Shown one piece after another: positions 1 to 7,972 of a stretch of DNA of 64,000 nt. This DNA comes from Couchioplanes azureus (GTDB lineage Bacteria > Actinomycetota > Actinomycetes > Mycobacteriales > Micromonosporaceae), in NCBI RefSeq assembly GCF_014648355.1, contig NZ_BMQY01000003.1, positions 579,916-643,915 on the forward strand, read 5' to 3'. The notes beneath the pieces were generated by a model. It saw only the letters and a program-made list of their open reading frames with translations, ran no database searches and had not been told where the DNA came from. The first letter of the stretch is position 1; every line of letters begins with the position of its first letter. A program made the position numbers and the translations under genes.

Positions 1-1987
1 GGCTGTCGCGCACCAGGGCCGCCCGCTGCTCGGCGTACTCGCGGGCCTGCTCGCGGCGGTCGGCGAGACGCTGCCAGGCCGCCTCCGCCCGCTCGGCGGC
101 GACCGCCGCCGCCCGGATCAGGTCGGCGTCCGCACCGCCCGCCGGGGCCGGCAGGCCGCGGCCGGCGAAGAGCGCCACGATCGCCTCGCGAGTGCGCCGG
201 GTCTCGGCCTGGGCGGCCTCGACGGCGGCGGCCGCCTCGTCGCGGGCGACCTCCCGGCGGTCCGCCGACTCGTCCGCCCACCGCACCAGGGCCGACCAGG
301 CGCCGGCCAGGTCGTCCCGGTCGGCCGGCGGCGGCCCGAACCGGGCCACCAGGTCACGGACCGCGTCGAACGAGCGCCACGCCGCGCGCTGCTGCTCCTC
401 CGCGGCGCCGACCGCCGCCTGGGCCCTGCGATGCGCCTCCCGGGCGGACCGCACCTCCGCGCCGGCCTCGTCGAGCCGGCGCTGGATCCTGCTCAGCTCC
501 GCCAGCCGGGTCCGCAACGCCTCGACGCCGGGCGAGCCGGCCAGCCCCGCCGTCACCTCGGCGAGGCGGGCCTTGTGCTGCTCGAACTGCGCCCGCTTGC
601 GGTCCAGGCCGCGCTCCAGCTCCCGGGCGACCGCGTCGCGCTGCTTCCACGCCGTCGACGCCACGTCGGCCGCCGCGCGCGCCGCCTTGCCCTGACGCTC
701 CGCGACCTGCACCGCGGAGCCCTCCGGCACCGCGGGCACCGCCGCCACCGGCTGCTCGCAGACCGGGCACGCCTGCCCCGCGGTCAGGTGGGCGCGCAAC
801 GCGGCGGCCCGGTCCAGAGCCTGCGCCTCGGCATAGTCCAGCCGGGCCTGTTCCAGGAGCTGCTCGGCACCGAGATGCGCCGCCCGGGCCAGCTCCGCCG
901 CCGCGACCGCGTCCCGGTACTCGACCTCGGCGACCGAGACCTCGCCGGCGAACCACTCGGCCTGCCCGGTCAGCCGCTCGCACTCGATGTGGCGGTCCAG
1001 CAGCAGCCCCAGCGAGCCCGCGTCGCCGGCGGCCGCCAGCTCCCCGCGTACCTTCTCCTCCGCCTCCTCGGCGGCGCGCACGGCAGCCGCCGCCGCGTCC
1101 ACCGCGACCCGCGCGGCGGCCGTGGCCTCGGCCACCCGCGCGCTGCCCGCGGGAGCGGCGACCCGCGACAGCGCGGCAAGCTCCGCGGCGACGGCGTCGC
1201 GGGCGGCGGCCAGCTCGGCCTCGCGTTCCCGCACCGCCCGCAGCCGCGGCATCGCGTCCTCGACCTCCGCGGTCAGCTCCCGCATCGCCGCCAGCCGGGC
1301 AGCCGCGGCGGCGACCGCCTCGTCGTCGGCGTCGGCGAGGCCGGCCAGCGCCTGGTCCACCACGGCGAGCTGGGCCTCCGCCCGGGTCGCCCGGGTGGAG
1401 GCGCGGGTCTGCACCTCCTCGTACACGTGCAGGCCGAGGAGATTGACCAGGATCTGCTGCCGGGTGGCGGGCTTGGCGTGCAGAAAGTCGGCGAACTGGC
1501 CCTGCGGCAGCACGACGCAGCTGGTGAACTGCTCGTACGGCAGCCCGACCGCCTCCACGATCGCCCGGTCCATCTCCGCCGGGGTACCCGCCAGCACGTC
1601 GCCGAGGTCGTCGAGGCTCATCCCGGTGTCGAGCCGGGTGACGTCGAAGCCGGGCGGCATGAGCTGCAGTCCCGCGCCGGCGGTCTTGACGTTGCCACGC
1701 CCGTCGCGGCGCACCACCCGGGTCGCGACGTACCGCGAGCCGGCGGACTCGAAGACCAGGCGGACCCGGGCCTCGGTCGCCGACGGCGCGAGCGCGTTGC
1801 CGATGCCGCGGCTGCCGCCCCACCTCGGCACCGTGCCGTAGAGGGCGAAGCAGATGCCGTCGAGCACCGTGGACTTGCCGGAGCCGGTCGGGCCGACCAG
1901 GGCGAAGTAGTCGGCGTCGGTGAAGTCGACGGTGGTCTCGTCGCGAAACACCGTGAACCCGGCCATGTCGAGCCGCAAAGGCCTCAT
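1..1987 (-). CDS. sbcC: Exonuclease SbcC, ATPase subunit (3' end outside window)
   Basis: SMC/Rad50-like ATPase subunit of the SbcCD nuclease, which opens hairpins and processes DNA ends in the cytoplasm. The protein starts MRPLRLDMAGFTVFRDE. It has a Walker A motif GPTGSGKS at residues 32-39 and a Q-loop VVLPQGQFADFL, then long Ala/Glu/Arg-rich helical stretches as expected for a coiled coil. A zinc-hook C-P-V-C lies at residues 407-410. The reading frame stays open to the left edge, giving 662 residues; the distal coiled coil and the Walker B/signature half are missing because the window ends. The ATG overlaps the sbcD stop (ATGA), so the two are almost certainly cotranscribed and translationally coupled. 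Confidence 0.93.
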   Translation of the reverse strand, partial: MRPLRLDMAGFTVFRDETTVDFTDADYFALVGPTGSGKSTVLDGICFALYGTVPRWGGSRGIGNALAPSATEARVRLVFESAGSRYVATRVVRRDGRGNVKTAGAGLQLMPPGFDVTRLDTGMSLDDLGDVLAGTPAEMDRAIVEAVGLPYEQFTSCVVLPQGQFADFLHAKPATRQQILVNLLGLHVYEEVQTRASTRATRAEAQLAVVDQALAGLADADDEAVAAAAARLAAMRELTAEVEDAMPRLRAVREREAELAAARDAVAAELAALSRVAAPAGSARVAEATAAARVAVDAAAAAVRAAEEAEEKVRGELAAAGDAGSLGLLLDRHIECERLTGQAEWFAGEVSVAEVEYRDAVAAAELARAAHLGAEQLLEQARLDYAEAQALDRAAALRAHLTAGQACPVCEQPVAAVPAVPEGSAVQVAERQGKAARAAADVASTAWKQRDAVARELERGLDRKRAQFEQHKARLAEVTAGLAGSPGVEALRTRLAELSRIQRRLDEAGAEVRSAREAHRRAQAAVGAAEEQQRAAWRSFDAVRDLVARFGPPPADRDDLAGAWSALVRWADESADRREVARDEAAAAVEAAQAETRRTREAIVALFAGRGLPAPAGGADADLIRAAAVAAERAEAAWQRLADRREQAREYAEQRAALVRDS

Positions 1988-3135
1988 TGCTGCGTGCTCA
2001 CCTCGTCATACAGCTCGTCGAAGAGTTCGCGGACGCCTTCCTCGGCGTTGCCGCGGCTGTCCAGGTAGTCGCCGAAGAGCTCGCGCGGCGAGCGGCCGGC
2101 GCGCTGGGCCATCCGCGCGCCGGTCCGGTCGGGCACCATGTCGGGGTCGATGCGCACCTCCAAGGCGTGCGGGAGCAGCTCCTGCACGTCCTCGCGGAGT
2201 CCGACCCGCGGCGCCTCCCGGACGTAGACGCGCAGCCACGCCTCCGGCAGGTCGACCGTGGCGAGCTGCTCGAGGCTGCCGCGGACCGTCCGCAGCGTCC
2301 GCGCCGAGGTCACCGGCACGTCGCGGACCTGCGCGGCCTTGTCGGTGGAGACGTCGACGATCGCGACCGAGCAGACGTTCTCCTCCTCGCCGAAGTCGAC
2401 GGCGAGGGGGCTGCCGCTGTAGCGCACCGGGCACGGGCCGATGACCCGCTGCGCGCGGTGCAGGTGGCCGAGGGCGACGTAGTGGGCGTTCGGCGGGAAG
2501 ACGGTGGCCGGGACCGCGTAGCCCAGCACGGTGTGCGCCTCCCGCTCGCCGCCGCCGGTGCTGGCGCCGACGACGGTGAGGTGGGCGGTGAGCAGGTTGA
2601 CCACGCCGGGCTCGGCGAAGCCCTCGGCGAGGCGGGCGATCAGGCGGGCGACGTGGTCGGCGTAGGTCTGGGTGGCCTCGGCCGCGGTCAGGTCGTACAT
2701 CTCCACGGCACGGATCGCGTAGCGCTGCGACAGGAACGGGAGGGCCGCCAGCTGCCACCGCTCGCCGGCCGCCGTCTCGTCCCGGATGATCAGATCGTCC
2801 GGTTTGTCGCGGACGGACCCGCGCAGCTCGATGCCCGCCGCGTCGGCCCACGGCCGCAGCGCGTCGAGCGCGGGCCCGTTGTCGTGGTTGCCGCCGATCG
2901 CCACCACCCGCGCCCCCGTCTGCCGCAGGGCCGACAGGGCCCGGGTCACCACCCGGGTCGAATCCGGCGAGGGCGCGGCCGTGTCGTAGAGGTCGCCGGC
3001 CACGACGACCAGGTCCGGCCGCTCGGCCCGGGCGATCTCCACGACCTGGGCGAGCACGCGGATGTGCTCGTCGTGCCGGGACCGGCCCTTGAGGACCTTT
3101 CCGACATGCCAGTCGGAGGTGTGCAGGATGCGCAT
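1984..3135 (-). CDS. sbcD: Exonuclease SbcD, nuclease subunit
   Basis: Mre11-type calcineurin-like phosphoesterase, the nuclease partner of SbcC. The metal-binding motifs are in order: D8-W-H10, GDLYD at 47-51, GNHD at 82-85, and a downstream ALGHLH. Its 383 residues fit the family. Its TGA overlaps the sbcC ATG. The start is supported by a TAGGGT hexamer 6 nt upstream and by the conserved N-terminus MRILHTSDWHVGK. The upstream HerA-like gene ends inside that promoter hexamer, so sbcDC may be both read through from it and separately initiated. Confidence 0.95.
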   Translation of the reverse strand: MRILHTSDWHVGKVLKGRSRHDEHIRVLAQVVEIARAERPDLVVVAGDLYDTAAPSPDSTRVVTRALSALRQTGARVVAIGGNHDNGPALDALRPWADAAGIELRGSVRDKPDDLIIRDETAAGERWQLAALPFLSQRYAIRAVEMYDLTAAEATQTYADHVARLIARLAEGFAEPGVVNLLTAHLTVVGASTGGGEREAHTVLGYAVPATVFPPNAHYVALGHLHRAQRVIGPCPVRYSGSPLAVDFGEEENVCSVAIVDVSTDKAAQVRDVPVTSARTLRTVRGSLEQLATVDLPEAWLRVYVREAPRVGLREDVQELLPHALEVRIDPDMVPDRTGARMAQRAGRSPRELFGDYLDSRGNAEEGVRELFDELYDEVSTQQ

Positions 3136-3141
3136 CGCAGA

Positions 3142-3147
3142 ACCCTA
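3142..3147 (-). promoter_or_regulatory. -10 element of sbcD
   Basis: TAGGGT on the minus strand, 6 nt before the sbcD ATG. Its first three bases are the TAG stop codon of the HerA-like gene. The spacing implies a leaderless sbcD message. Confidence 0.55.
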
Positions 3148-4926
3148 GAACGGAATGTCGTCGTCGGTCACGCCGCCACCGCCGCCGACGACGGTGAACG
3201 GATCGACGCCCTGCACGATCGAGCGCATCGTGCCGGCCGGCGGCGGCCCGGACTCGGACTTGCGGGTGGCCCAGGCCGGGAACGGGAACTCCACGCAGAG
3301 CGGCACCGGGATGTCGGGCTGGTTGACGAACATCGTGCCCGGCCGGGCCAGCAGGGCACGCTGGCGCATGGCCGGGGGCAGGAAGCCGTACTCCGGGCGG
3401 GAGGCCTCGGCCGGGTCGAGGCGGCCGACGACCCGGATCGCCGAGTTGGTCACGATCCGGCGCTCGACCTCGCTGGCGGTCTGCTGGGCGCCGATCAGGA
3501 TGACGCCGAGCGAGCGCCCCCGCTCGGCGATGTCGAGCAGGACCTCCTTGATCGGCGACGAGCCCTCGCGCGGGGCGTACTTGTTGAGCTCGTCGAGGAC
3601 GACGAAGAGCAGCGGCCGGCCGGTGCCCGACTTCTCCTTGTCGTCGAACTCCGTCTTGAGCGTCACGCCGACCACGAAGCGCTGCGCGCGGTCCGGCAGG
3701 TTGTGCAGATCGACGACGGTGACCTGGGCGCTCTCCGCGGTCTTGATCCGGTGCGGGCGGCGGGCCGCCAGGTCGCCGCGGATGAGCCGGGACAGGTCGC
3801 GCTTGCTGCCGATCAACCGCCGGGCGAACGCGTTGACCGTGCCCATGTTGACCGCGCTGCCCGCCCACATCGACCGGGTCTCGTCGTCGGTGAGCTGGTC
3901 GACGATGTGGTCGACCAGGTCCCCGTAGCCGCCCAGGCGGCGGCCGTCGATGCTGATCCCGCCCTCGGCCGGCACGGCGTGGCGGGCCAGGTGCGCGGTC
4001 ACCGAGTGGACGACCATCGTGTACTGCTGGCGCTCGTCGTCGGCGTCGGCGAACACGTAGGGCAGGAGCCGGTCGGCGCAGAACTCCTCGAGCGTCCAGT
4101 AGAAGCTGTCGACCCCGGTGAGCCGGCTGCTGACGTCGGGGGCGCCCGACGAGTCACCGGCCCGCGGCGGCGCGTAGACCCGGACGTCCGGGAACGCCGT
4201 CGCGGGCAGCTCGAGCAGCTTGTACGCCGCGGTGGTCGGCTCGTCCAGCTTGGTGTTGGCGTGGTCGAGGAAGAGCAGGTCCTCACCCTTGACGTTGAAG
4301 ATCAGCGCCCGGGCGTTGGCGCCGTCCGCACCCAGCGCGCCCGACCGGAACACCGAGTAGAGCAGGAACGTCGCGAAACTGGTCTTGGTGGCCACGCCGG
4401 AGATGCCGGAGATGGACACGTGTGCGCCACGGGTGCCGTCCAGGAAGTCGGCGTTGAGGAACACCGGCACGCCGTCGCGGCCGGTGCCCATCGGGACCCG
4501 GCGCTCCATCCGGTCGAAGTGCAGCGCCGCGTCGCGGGCCTCGCCGGACGCCCGGTGCACGATCGCGCCCGGCGCCGGCGGCACGTAGAGCTCGGGGTCG
4601 ACCCGGGTGGTGGTGACCTCGGCCGCCTCCTGGACCAGGGCGGGCAGCGTGCCCTCGGCGATCGCGAACACGTCCGAGTCGAACTGGGCGCCCTCGTGCC
4701 GGGCCCGCACCTGGGTCACCACGCCGGCGATCGTCACCGGCTCGCGGTCGGGCAGCTCGCGGCGGGTCACCACCACGTCGTCGAGCTGCAGGTAGCTGCC
4801 CGGCGTCACCGCCGTCCAGAACTGCAACGGGGTGGCGTCGGCGGTGCCCAGGACCCGACCGACCGGTTCGCTCGCTTCGCTTGCTTCGACAGCCACGCCG
4901 ATCATGTTGCACCAGAGGTACGACAC
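3145..4926 (-). CDS. HerA-like ATP-binding protein (FtsK/HerA family)
   Basis: Probable hexameric DNA translocase-type ATPase. Features visible: an N-terminal beta-barrel-like HAS-type region; a P-loop-like GISGVATKTS at 174-183; a Walker B-like hydrophobic strand ending DELNKYAP at 445-452; and a distal GAQQTASEVERRIVTNSAIR segment resembling the HerA sensor/arginine region. The P-loop is odd: the Gly normally before the Lys is Thr (T180-K181-T182). Archaeal HerA works with the NurA nuclease; no NurA is here, but sbcD and sbcC lie directly downstream, suggesting an end-resection role (inference). The GTG at 4926 gives 593 residues; an internal ATG at 4905 (MIGVAVEAS) is an equally plausible start. 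Confidence 0.8.
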   Translation of the reverse strand: MSYLWCNMIGVAVEASEASEPVGRVLGTADATPLQFWTAVTPGSYLQLDDVVVTRRELPDREPVTIAGVVTQVRARHEGAQFDSDVFAIAEGTLPALVQEAAEVTTTRVDPELYVPPAPGAIVHRASGEARDAALHFDRMERRVPMGTGRDGVPVFLNADFLDGTRGAHVSISGISGVATKTSFATFLLYSVFRSGALGADGANARALIFNVKGEDLLFLDHANTKLDEPTTAAYKLLELPATAFPDVRVYAPPRAGDSSGAPDVSSRLTGVDSFYWTLEEFCADRLLPYVFADADDERQQYTMVVHSVTAHLARHAVPAEGGISIDGRRLGGYGDLVDHIVDQLTDDETRSMWAGSAVNMGTVNAFARRLIGSKRDLSRLIRGDLAARRPHRIKTAESAQVTVVDLHNLPDRAQRFVVGVTLKTEFDDKEKSGTGRPLLFVVLDELNKYAPREGSSPIKEVLLDIAERGRSLGVILIGAQQTASEVERRIVTNSAIRVVGRLDPAEASRPEYGFLPPAMRQRALLARPGTMFVNQPDIPVPLCVEFPFPAWATRKSESGPPPAGTMRSIVQGVDPFTVVGGGGGVTDDDIPF

Positions 4927-4948
4927 TTGTCGGACCCAGTGTCCCCCG

Positions 4949-5644
4949 TCAGGGTCTGCGGGCGTACCGGAGGAAGAGCATGTCGTCCTCGGTCAGGACG
5001 CTGCGCAGGGCCATCCGCCGCGGCGGATGGCCGTCCGGGCCGGCGGCGATCCGGCCGGCGCCGCCCCCGGTGAGCAGCGGAGACACGGTGAGGCAGACCT
5101 CGTCGACCAGGTCGGCCGCGATCAGCGCACCGAAGAGCCGCGGGCCGCCCTCGCACAGGATCTGGGTCGCGCCCCGCCGGTGCAGCTCGGCGACCATCGC
5201 GGACAGGTCCACCGCCCGGTCGCCGAGGGCGAGGATCTCGGCGACCTCGGCCAGCCCCGGCGGCGGCGCCTGCCCGGCGTGGGTCACGACCAGCGGCCGG
5301 ATCGGCGCGTCGGCGAAGACCAGCTGTGCCGGGTCGAGGTCGAGCGAGCCGGAGACGACCGCCATGAGCGGGAACTCGGGCAGGCCCTGCGCCCGGCGCC
5401 AGGCGCGGCCCGCCTCGTCCAGGCGCAGCGCGTCGTAGTTCTCGGTGCGTAGGGTGCCCGCCGCGACGACCAGGGCGTCGCAGGTCATCCGCAGCAGGTC
5501 GAAGATCTGCTTGTCGCCCGGCCCGCCCAGCGCGCGCGACCTGCCGTCGATCGTCACCGCGCCGTCCACGGCGGCGACGAAGTTGACCCGCAGCGTCGGC
5601 TCCGGGCGGCGCGGGTAGCGCGCCAGCAGGTCTTCGAGGATCAT
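4949..5644 (-). CDS. Pyrimidine reductase family protein (RibD C-terminal domain)
   Basis: A 231-residue stand-alone RibD reductase domain, the dihydrofolate-reductase-like fold that uses NADPH to reduce ribosylamino-pyrimidines in riboflavin synthesis. Family features: LRVNFVAAVDGAVTIDGRS near the N-terminus, a DALVVAAGTLRTENY strand-loop, and ILCEGGPRLFGALIAADLVDE with a following LTVSPLLTGGG near the C-terminus. The ATG at 5644 is preferred over longer forms because its first bases overlap the stop of the upstream Cys-rich ORF (ATGA). There is no deaminase domain, so it may be a RibD partner or a paralogue with another substrate. Confidence 0.85.
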   Translation of the reverse strand: MILEDLLARYPRRPEPTLRVNFVAAVDGAVTIDGRSRALGGPGDKQIFDLLRMTCDALVVAAGTLRTENYDALRLDEAGRAWRRAQGLPEFPLMAVVSGSLDLDPAQLVFADAPIRPLVVTHAGQAPPPGLAEVAEILALGDRAVDLSAMVAELHRRGATQILCEGGPRLFGALIAADLVDEVCLTVSPLLTGGGAGRIAAGPDGHPPRRMALRSVLTEDDMLFLRYARRP

Positions 5645-5760
5645 GGCGAGGCCGGCCCGGTGACGGGTGGCGTCGGTACGACGGGTCGGTGCTGGCAGTC
5701 GCACCAGGACCCGCCCCGGCAGTCCTTGTGCCGTTGCTCGCGGCACGCGCGGCAGATCAT
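5641..5760 (-). CDS. 39-residue Cys-rich small protein
   Basis: Short ORF beginning MICRACREQRHKDCRGG, followed by a WCDCQH motif. Five cysteines sit in the first 22 residues (C3, C6, C14, C20, C22), with His at 11 and 24, suggesting a small metal-binding knuckle; the Pro/Val-rich tail has no motif. It is supported by a TAGGGT hexamer 6 nt before the ATG and by a 4-nt ATGA overlap with the downstream reductase, which implies coupled translation. Function unknown. A role in metal or flavin handling for the reductase would be guesswork. Confidence 0.7.
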   Translation of the reverse strand: MICRACREQRHKDCRGGSWCDCQHRPVVPTPPVTGPASP

Positions 5761-5766
5761 GCCGTC

Positions 5767-5772
5767 ACCCTA
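5767..5772 (-). promoter_or_regulatory. -10 element of the Cys-rich ORF / reductase operon
   Basis: TAGGGT on the minus strand, 6 nt from the ATG at 5760. The same bases also read AGGGTGA, a possible ribosome site, so a leadered transcript from further upstream is not excluded. Confidence 0.5.
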
Positions 5773-5821
5773 TGCGCTCCGGCCGCCGTGGGGCGGGCGG
5801 CAACCGTACGGCAGGAGAATA

Positions 5822-5833
5822 ATGCGGTCATGA
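5822..5833 (+). other. Three-codon mini-ORF overlapping the LacI-type gene start
   Basis: ATG CGG TCA TGA. An AGGAG at 5813-5817 sits at a good distance (4 nt) from this ATG but 12 nt from the regulator's ATG at 5830. The mini-ORF stop overlaps that ATG (ATGA), so ribosomes loading here could terminate and restart on the regulator gene. Read from sequence only. Confidence 0.35.
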
Positions 5834-6846
5834 CGAGGCAGCCCGCCCGCTCCCCGGGCCGCCCGACGCTCGACGCCGTGGCGGCGCGCGCCGGGGTGGG
5901 CCGGGGCACCGCGTCCCGCGTCCTGAACGGCTCCTCCCAGGTCAGCCCGCAGGCCAAGGCCGCGGTCGAGGCGGCGATCGTCGAGCTGGGCTACGTGCCG
6001 AACCGGGCCGCGCGCTCCCTGGTGACCCAGCGGACGGACTCGGTCGCCCTGGTCGTGTCGGAGTCGCAGGAGCGCGTCTTCGGCGAACCGTTCTTCGCCG
6101 GGGTGCTGCGCGGCATCAACGCGGCCCTGCTGGAGACCCCGCTGCAGCTGTGGCTGGCCATGGTGGCCTCGCCCGCGCAGCGCGAGCGCGTCGAGGCGCA
6201 CCTGACCGGCCAGCACGTCGACGGCGTGCTCCTGCTCTCGCTGCACGACGAGGATCCGCTGCCCCGGGTGCTGCGCGAGCGGGGGATGCCGTTCGTGCTC
6301 GGCGGCCGGCCGTCCGCGCCGCACGACGACGACTACTTCGTCGACGTCGACAACGCGGCCGGCGCCCGCAAGGCGGTCGAGTATCTGCTCGCCGGCGGGG
6401 CCCGCCGGGTCGCGACCGTCGCCGGTCCCCAGGACATGGAGGTCGGCCGCGCCCGGCTCGCCGGTTACCGCGCCGCCGTGCCCGGTGCGGGGCTCGTCGC
6501 GTACGGCGACTTCACCGAGGACGGCGGCGCGGCCGCGATGCGCGCCCTGCTGGCCCGCGAGCCCGGGCTCGACGCCGTCTTCGCCGCCTCCGACCTGATG
6601 GCCACGGGTGCGCTGCGCGCCCTGCGGGAGGCGGGCCGGCGGGTGCCGCAGGACGTACGGGTCGTCGGCTTCGAGGACGCGCCGGCCGCCCGGCAGTGCG
6701 AGCCGCCGCTCACCACCGTGCACCAGCCCGTCGAGGAGATGGGCCGGCGGATGGCGGAACTGCTGGTCAGCCGGATCCGCCGGGAACCCGCCGGGAATTC
6801 CCACGTTCTGCTCGACACCCATCTGGTCCGTCGCGGCTCCGCCTGA
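5830..6846 (+). CDS. LacI-family transcriptional regulator
   Basis: A 338-residue LacI/GalR repressor. The N-terminal helix-turn-helix reads TLDAVAARAGVGRGTASRVLNGSSQVS, followed by the hinge-helix region AAIVELGYVPNRAARSLV, then a periplasmic-binding-protein-like ligand domain with DSVALVVSE and VVGFEDAPAAR signatures. It should bind a palindromic operator and a small sugar-like effector. No sugar transporter or catabolic gene lies beside it: upstream is the divergent RibD-like pair and downstream is an ACT protein, so the target is probably elsewhere. An unusually good ribosome site serves a mini-ORF whose stop overlaps this start. Confidence 0.9.
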   Translation: MTRQPARSPGRPTLDAVAARAGVGRGTASRVLNGSSQVSPQAKAAVEAAIVELGYVPNRAARSLVTQRTDSVALVVSESQERVFGEPFFAGVLRGINAALLETPLQLWLAMVASPAQRERVEAHLTGQHVDGVLLLSLHDEDPLPRVLRERGMPFVLGGRPSAPHDDDYFVDVDNAAGARKAVEYLLAGGARRVATVAGPQDMEVGRARLAGYRAAVPGAGLVAYGDFTEDGGAAAMRALLAREPGLDAVFAASDLMATGALRALREAGRRVPQDVRVVGFEDAPAARQCEPPLTTVHQPVEEMGRRMAELLVSRIRREPAGNSHVLLDTHLVRRGSA

Positions 6847-6977
6847 GCCGACCTAACCTCCAAGGATGCCTTGACGGCCGGGACACGGCGGTGCAACAGC
6901 CGCGAAATGCCGTGCGGGCAAGCTGATACGACCTGACAACGGCACCGCCGTGCCGGGTCGCAGACGGGAGGAGTCGC

Positions 6978-7739
6978 ATGTTGTTGCGGGTACGGGTCAC
7001 TCTGCCGGACCGCCCGGGTGCCCTCGGCCAGGTGGCGCGCACGCTCGGCGTCGCCGGAGCCGACATCGTCCAGGTCGTGGTGCTGGAGCGGCTCGGCGGC
7101 CGGGCCGTCGACGACTTCACGGTCGTCTGGCCGGGCGCGTCCCGCGTCGAGCGGCTCCTCGCCGGTCTCGCCGCCATCCCCGGCGTGCAGGTGGACGGCG
7201 TCTGGAAGGCGATCGGGGCGCCGGTCTCCGGCGGCCACGACGCCGAGTTGCTGGCCCAGGTCGCCGCGAATCCGGTGGACGGGCTGGCCACGCTGGTGGA
7301 CGCCGTGCCGGCCCTGCTCGCCGCCGACTGGGCCGCCGCCGCGATGGTCCCGGCCGACTGGGCCGCCCGCACGGCCGCGCCCCGGACGCCGACCGACGAG
7401 CCGTCGCTGCGCCTGCCGCTCGGCGGCCAGCCGACGGTGGCGTACGCGAGCTGGCGCGCCCCGTCCCCGCTGCACCTGCCGGAGGTCACCCCGCTGCGGG
7501 CGCGCCCGATGACCGGCACCGACGGCACCCGCTTCGCGGTGGCCCCGTTCGGCCGCGCCGGCCTGGTGCTGGTGGTCGCCCGCTCGCAGGACGACGACTC
7601 GCCCGCTGCCGCCTTCCACGTCACCGAGGTCGACCGGATCGCCCAGCTCGTCCGCGCCGCCGCGGTGATCCTCGGCGACCGCCTCGACCTGGCCGCCGTC
7701 CCGCCGGTCGCGCTCGACCGCGCCTCGAGCGCGGGGTGA
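6978..7739 (+). CDS. ACT-domain amino-acid-binding protein
   Basis: A 253-residue cytoplasmic protein. The first about 75 residues (MLLRVRVTLPDRPGALGQVA through the DDFTVVWPG strand) form an ACT domain of the kind that binds amino acids allosterically. The C-terminal part resembles a GAF-like or otherwise unassigned regulatory fold and carries no catalytic motif. A GGGAGGAG ribosome site precedes the ATG by about 5 nt. It stands alone between the LacI-type gene and a short non-coding stretch. Probably a regulatory sensor; ligand unknown. Confidence 0.75.
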   Translation: MLLRVRVTLPDRPGALGQVARTLGVAGADIVQVVVLERLGGRAVDDFTVVWPGASRVERLLAGLAAIPGVQVDGVWKAIGAPVSGGHDAELLAQVAANPVDGLATLVDAVPALLAADWAAAAMVPADWAARTAAPRTPTDEPSLRLPLGGQPTVAYASWRAPSPLHLPEVTPLRARPMTGTDGTRFAVAPFGRAGLVLVVARSQDDDSPAAAFHVTEVDRIAQLVRAAAVILGDRLDLAAVPPVALDRASSAG

Positions 7740-7972
7740 AAGCGCGGATCACGGAACTGGCCGGCACGTGGCCCGTCAGCGCACCAGCAGGTCGATCAGG
7801 CCCGTCAGGTCCTCCTTGCCGCGACCGTCGGCGAACTGCGTCGTCTGCTGCCGGGGATCACCGAACGCTCCAGCCGCTGGCCGCCTGGAGACGCGGGCGG
7901 ACCGGGATGTCGTTGGATCGCGAAGCTGGTGATCGTGATGTCGGGGTGCCGCGTCATTCGCCGCCCGGCCCG
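7740..7972. other. Non-coding gap with a possible gene remnant
   Basis: No intact gene. On the minus strand a frame ending at 7776 reads GKEDLTGLIDLLVR then TGA, which looks like a real protein C-terminus. Upstream the frame is not clean: plausible segments such as HPDITITSFAIQ lie in other frames. This suggests a decayed or truncated minus-strand gene, but no family could be named. Confidence 0.3.

Noticed and set aside
1987..5073. 1028-codon plus-strand ORF opposite sbcD and the HerA-like gene
   Set aside because: Antisense shadow of real genes in GC-rich DNA; Asp/Gly/Arg-rich composition and no domain, while the minus-strand genes carry full catalytic motifs.
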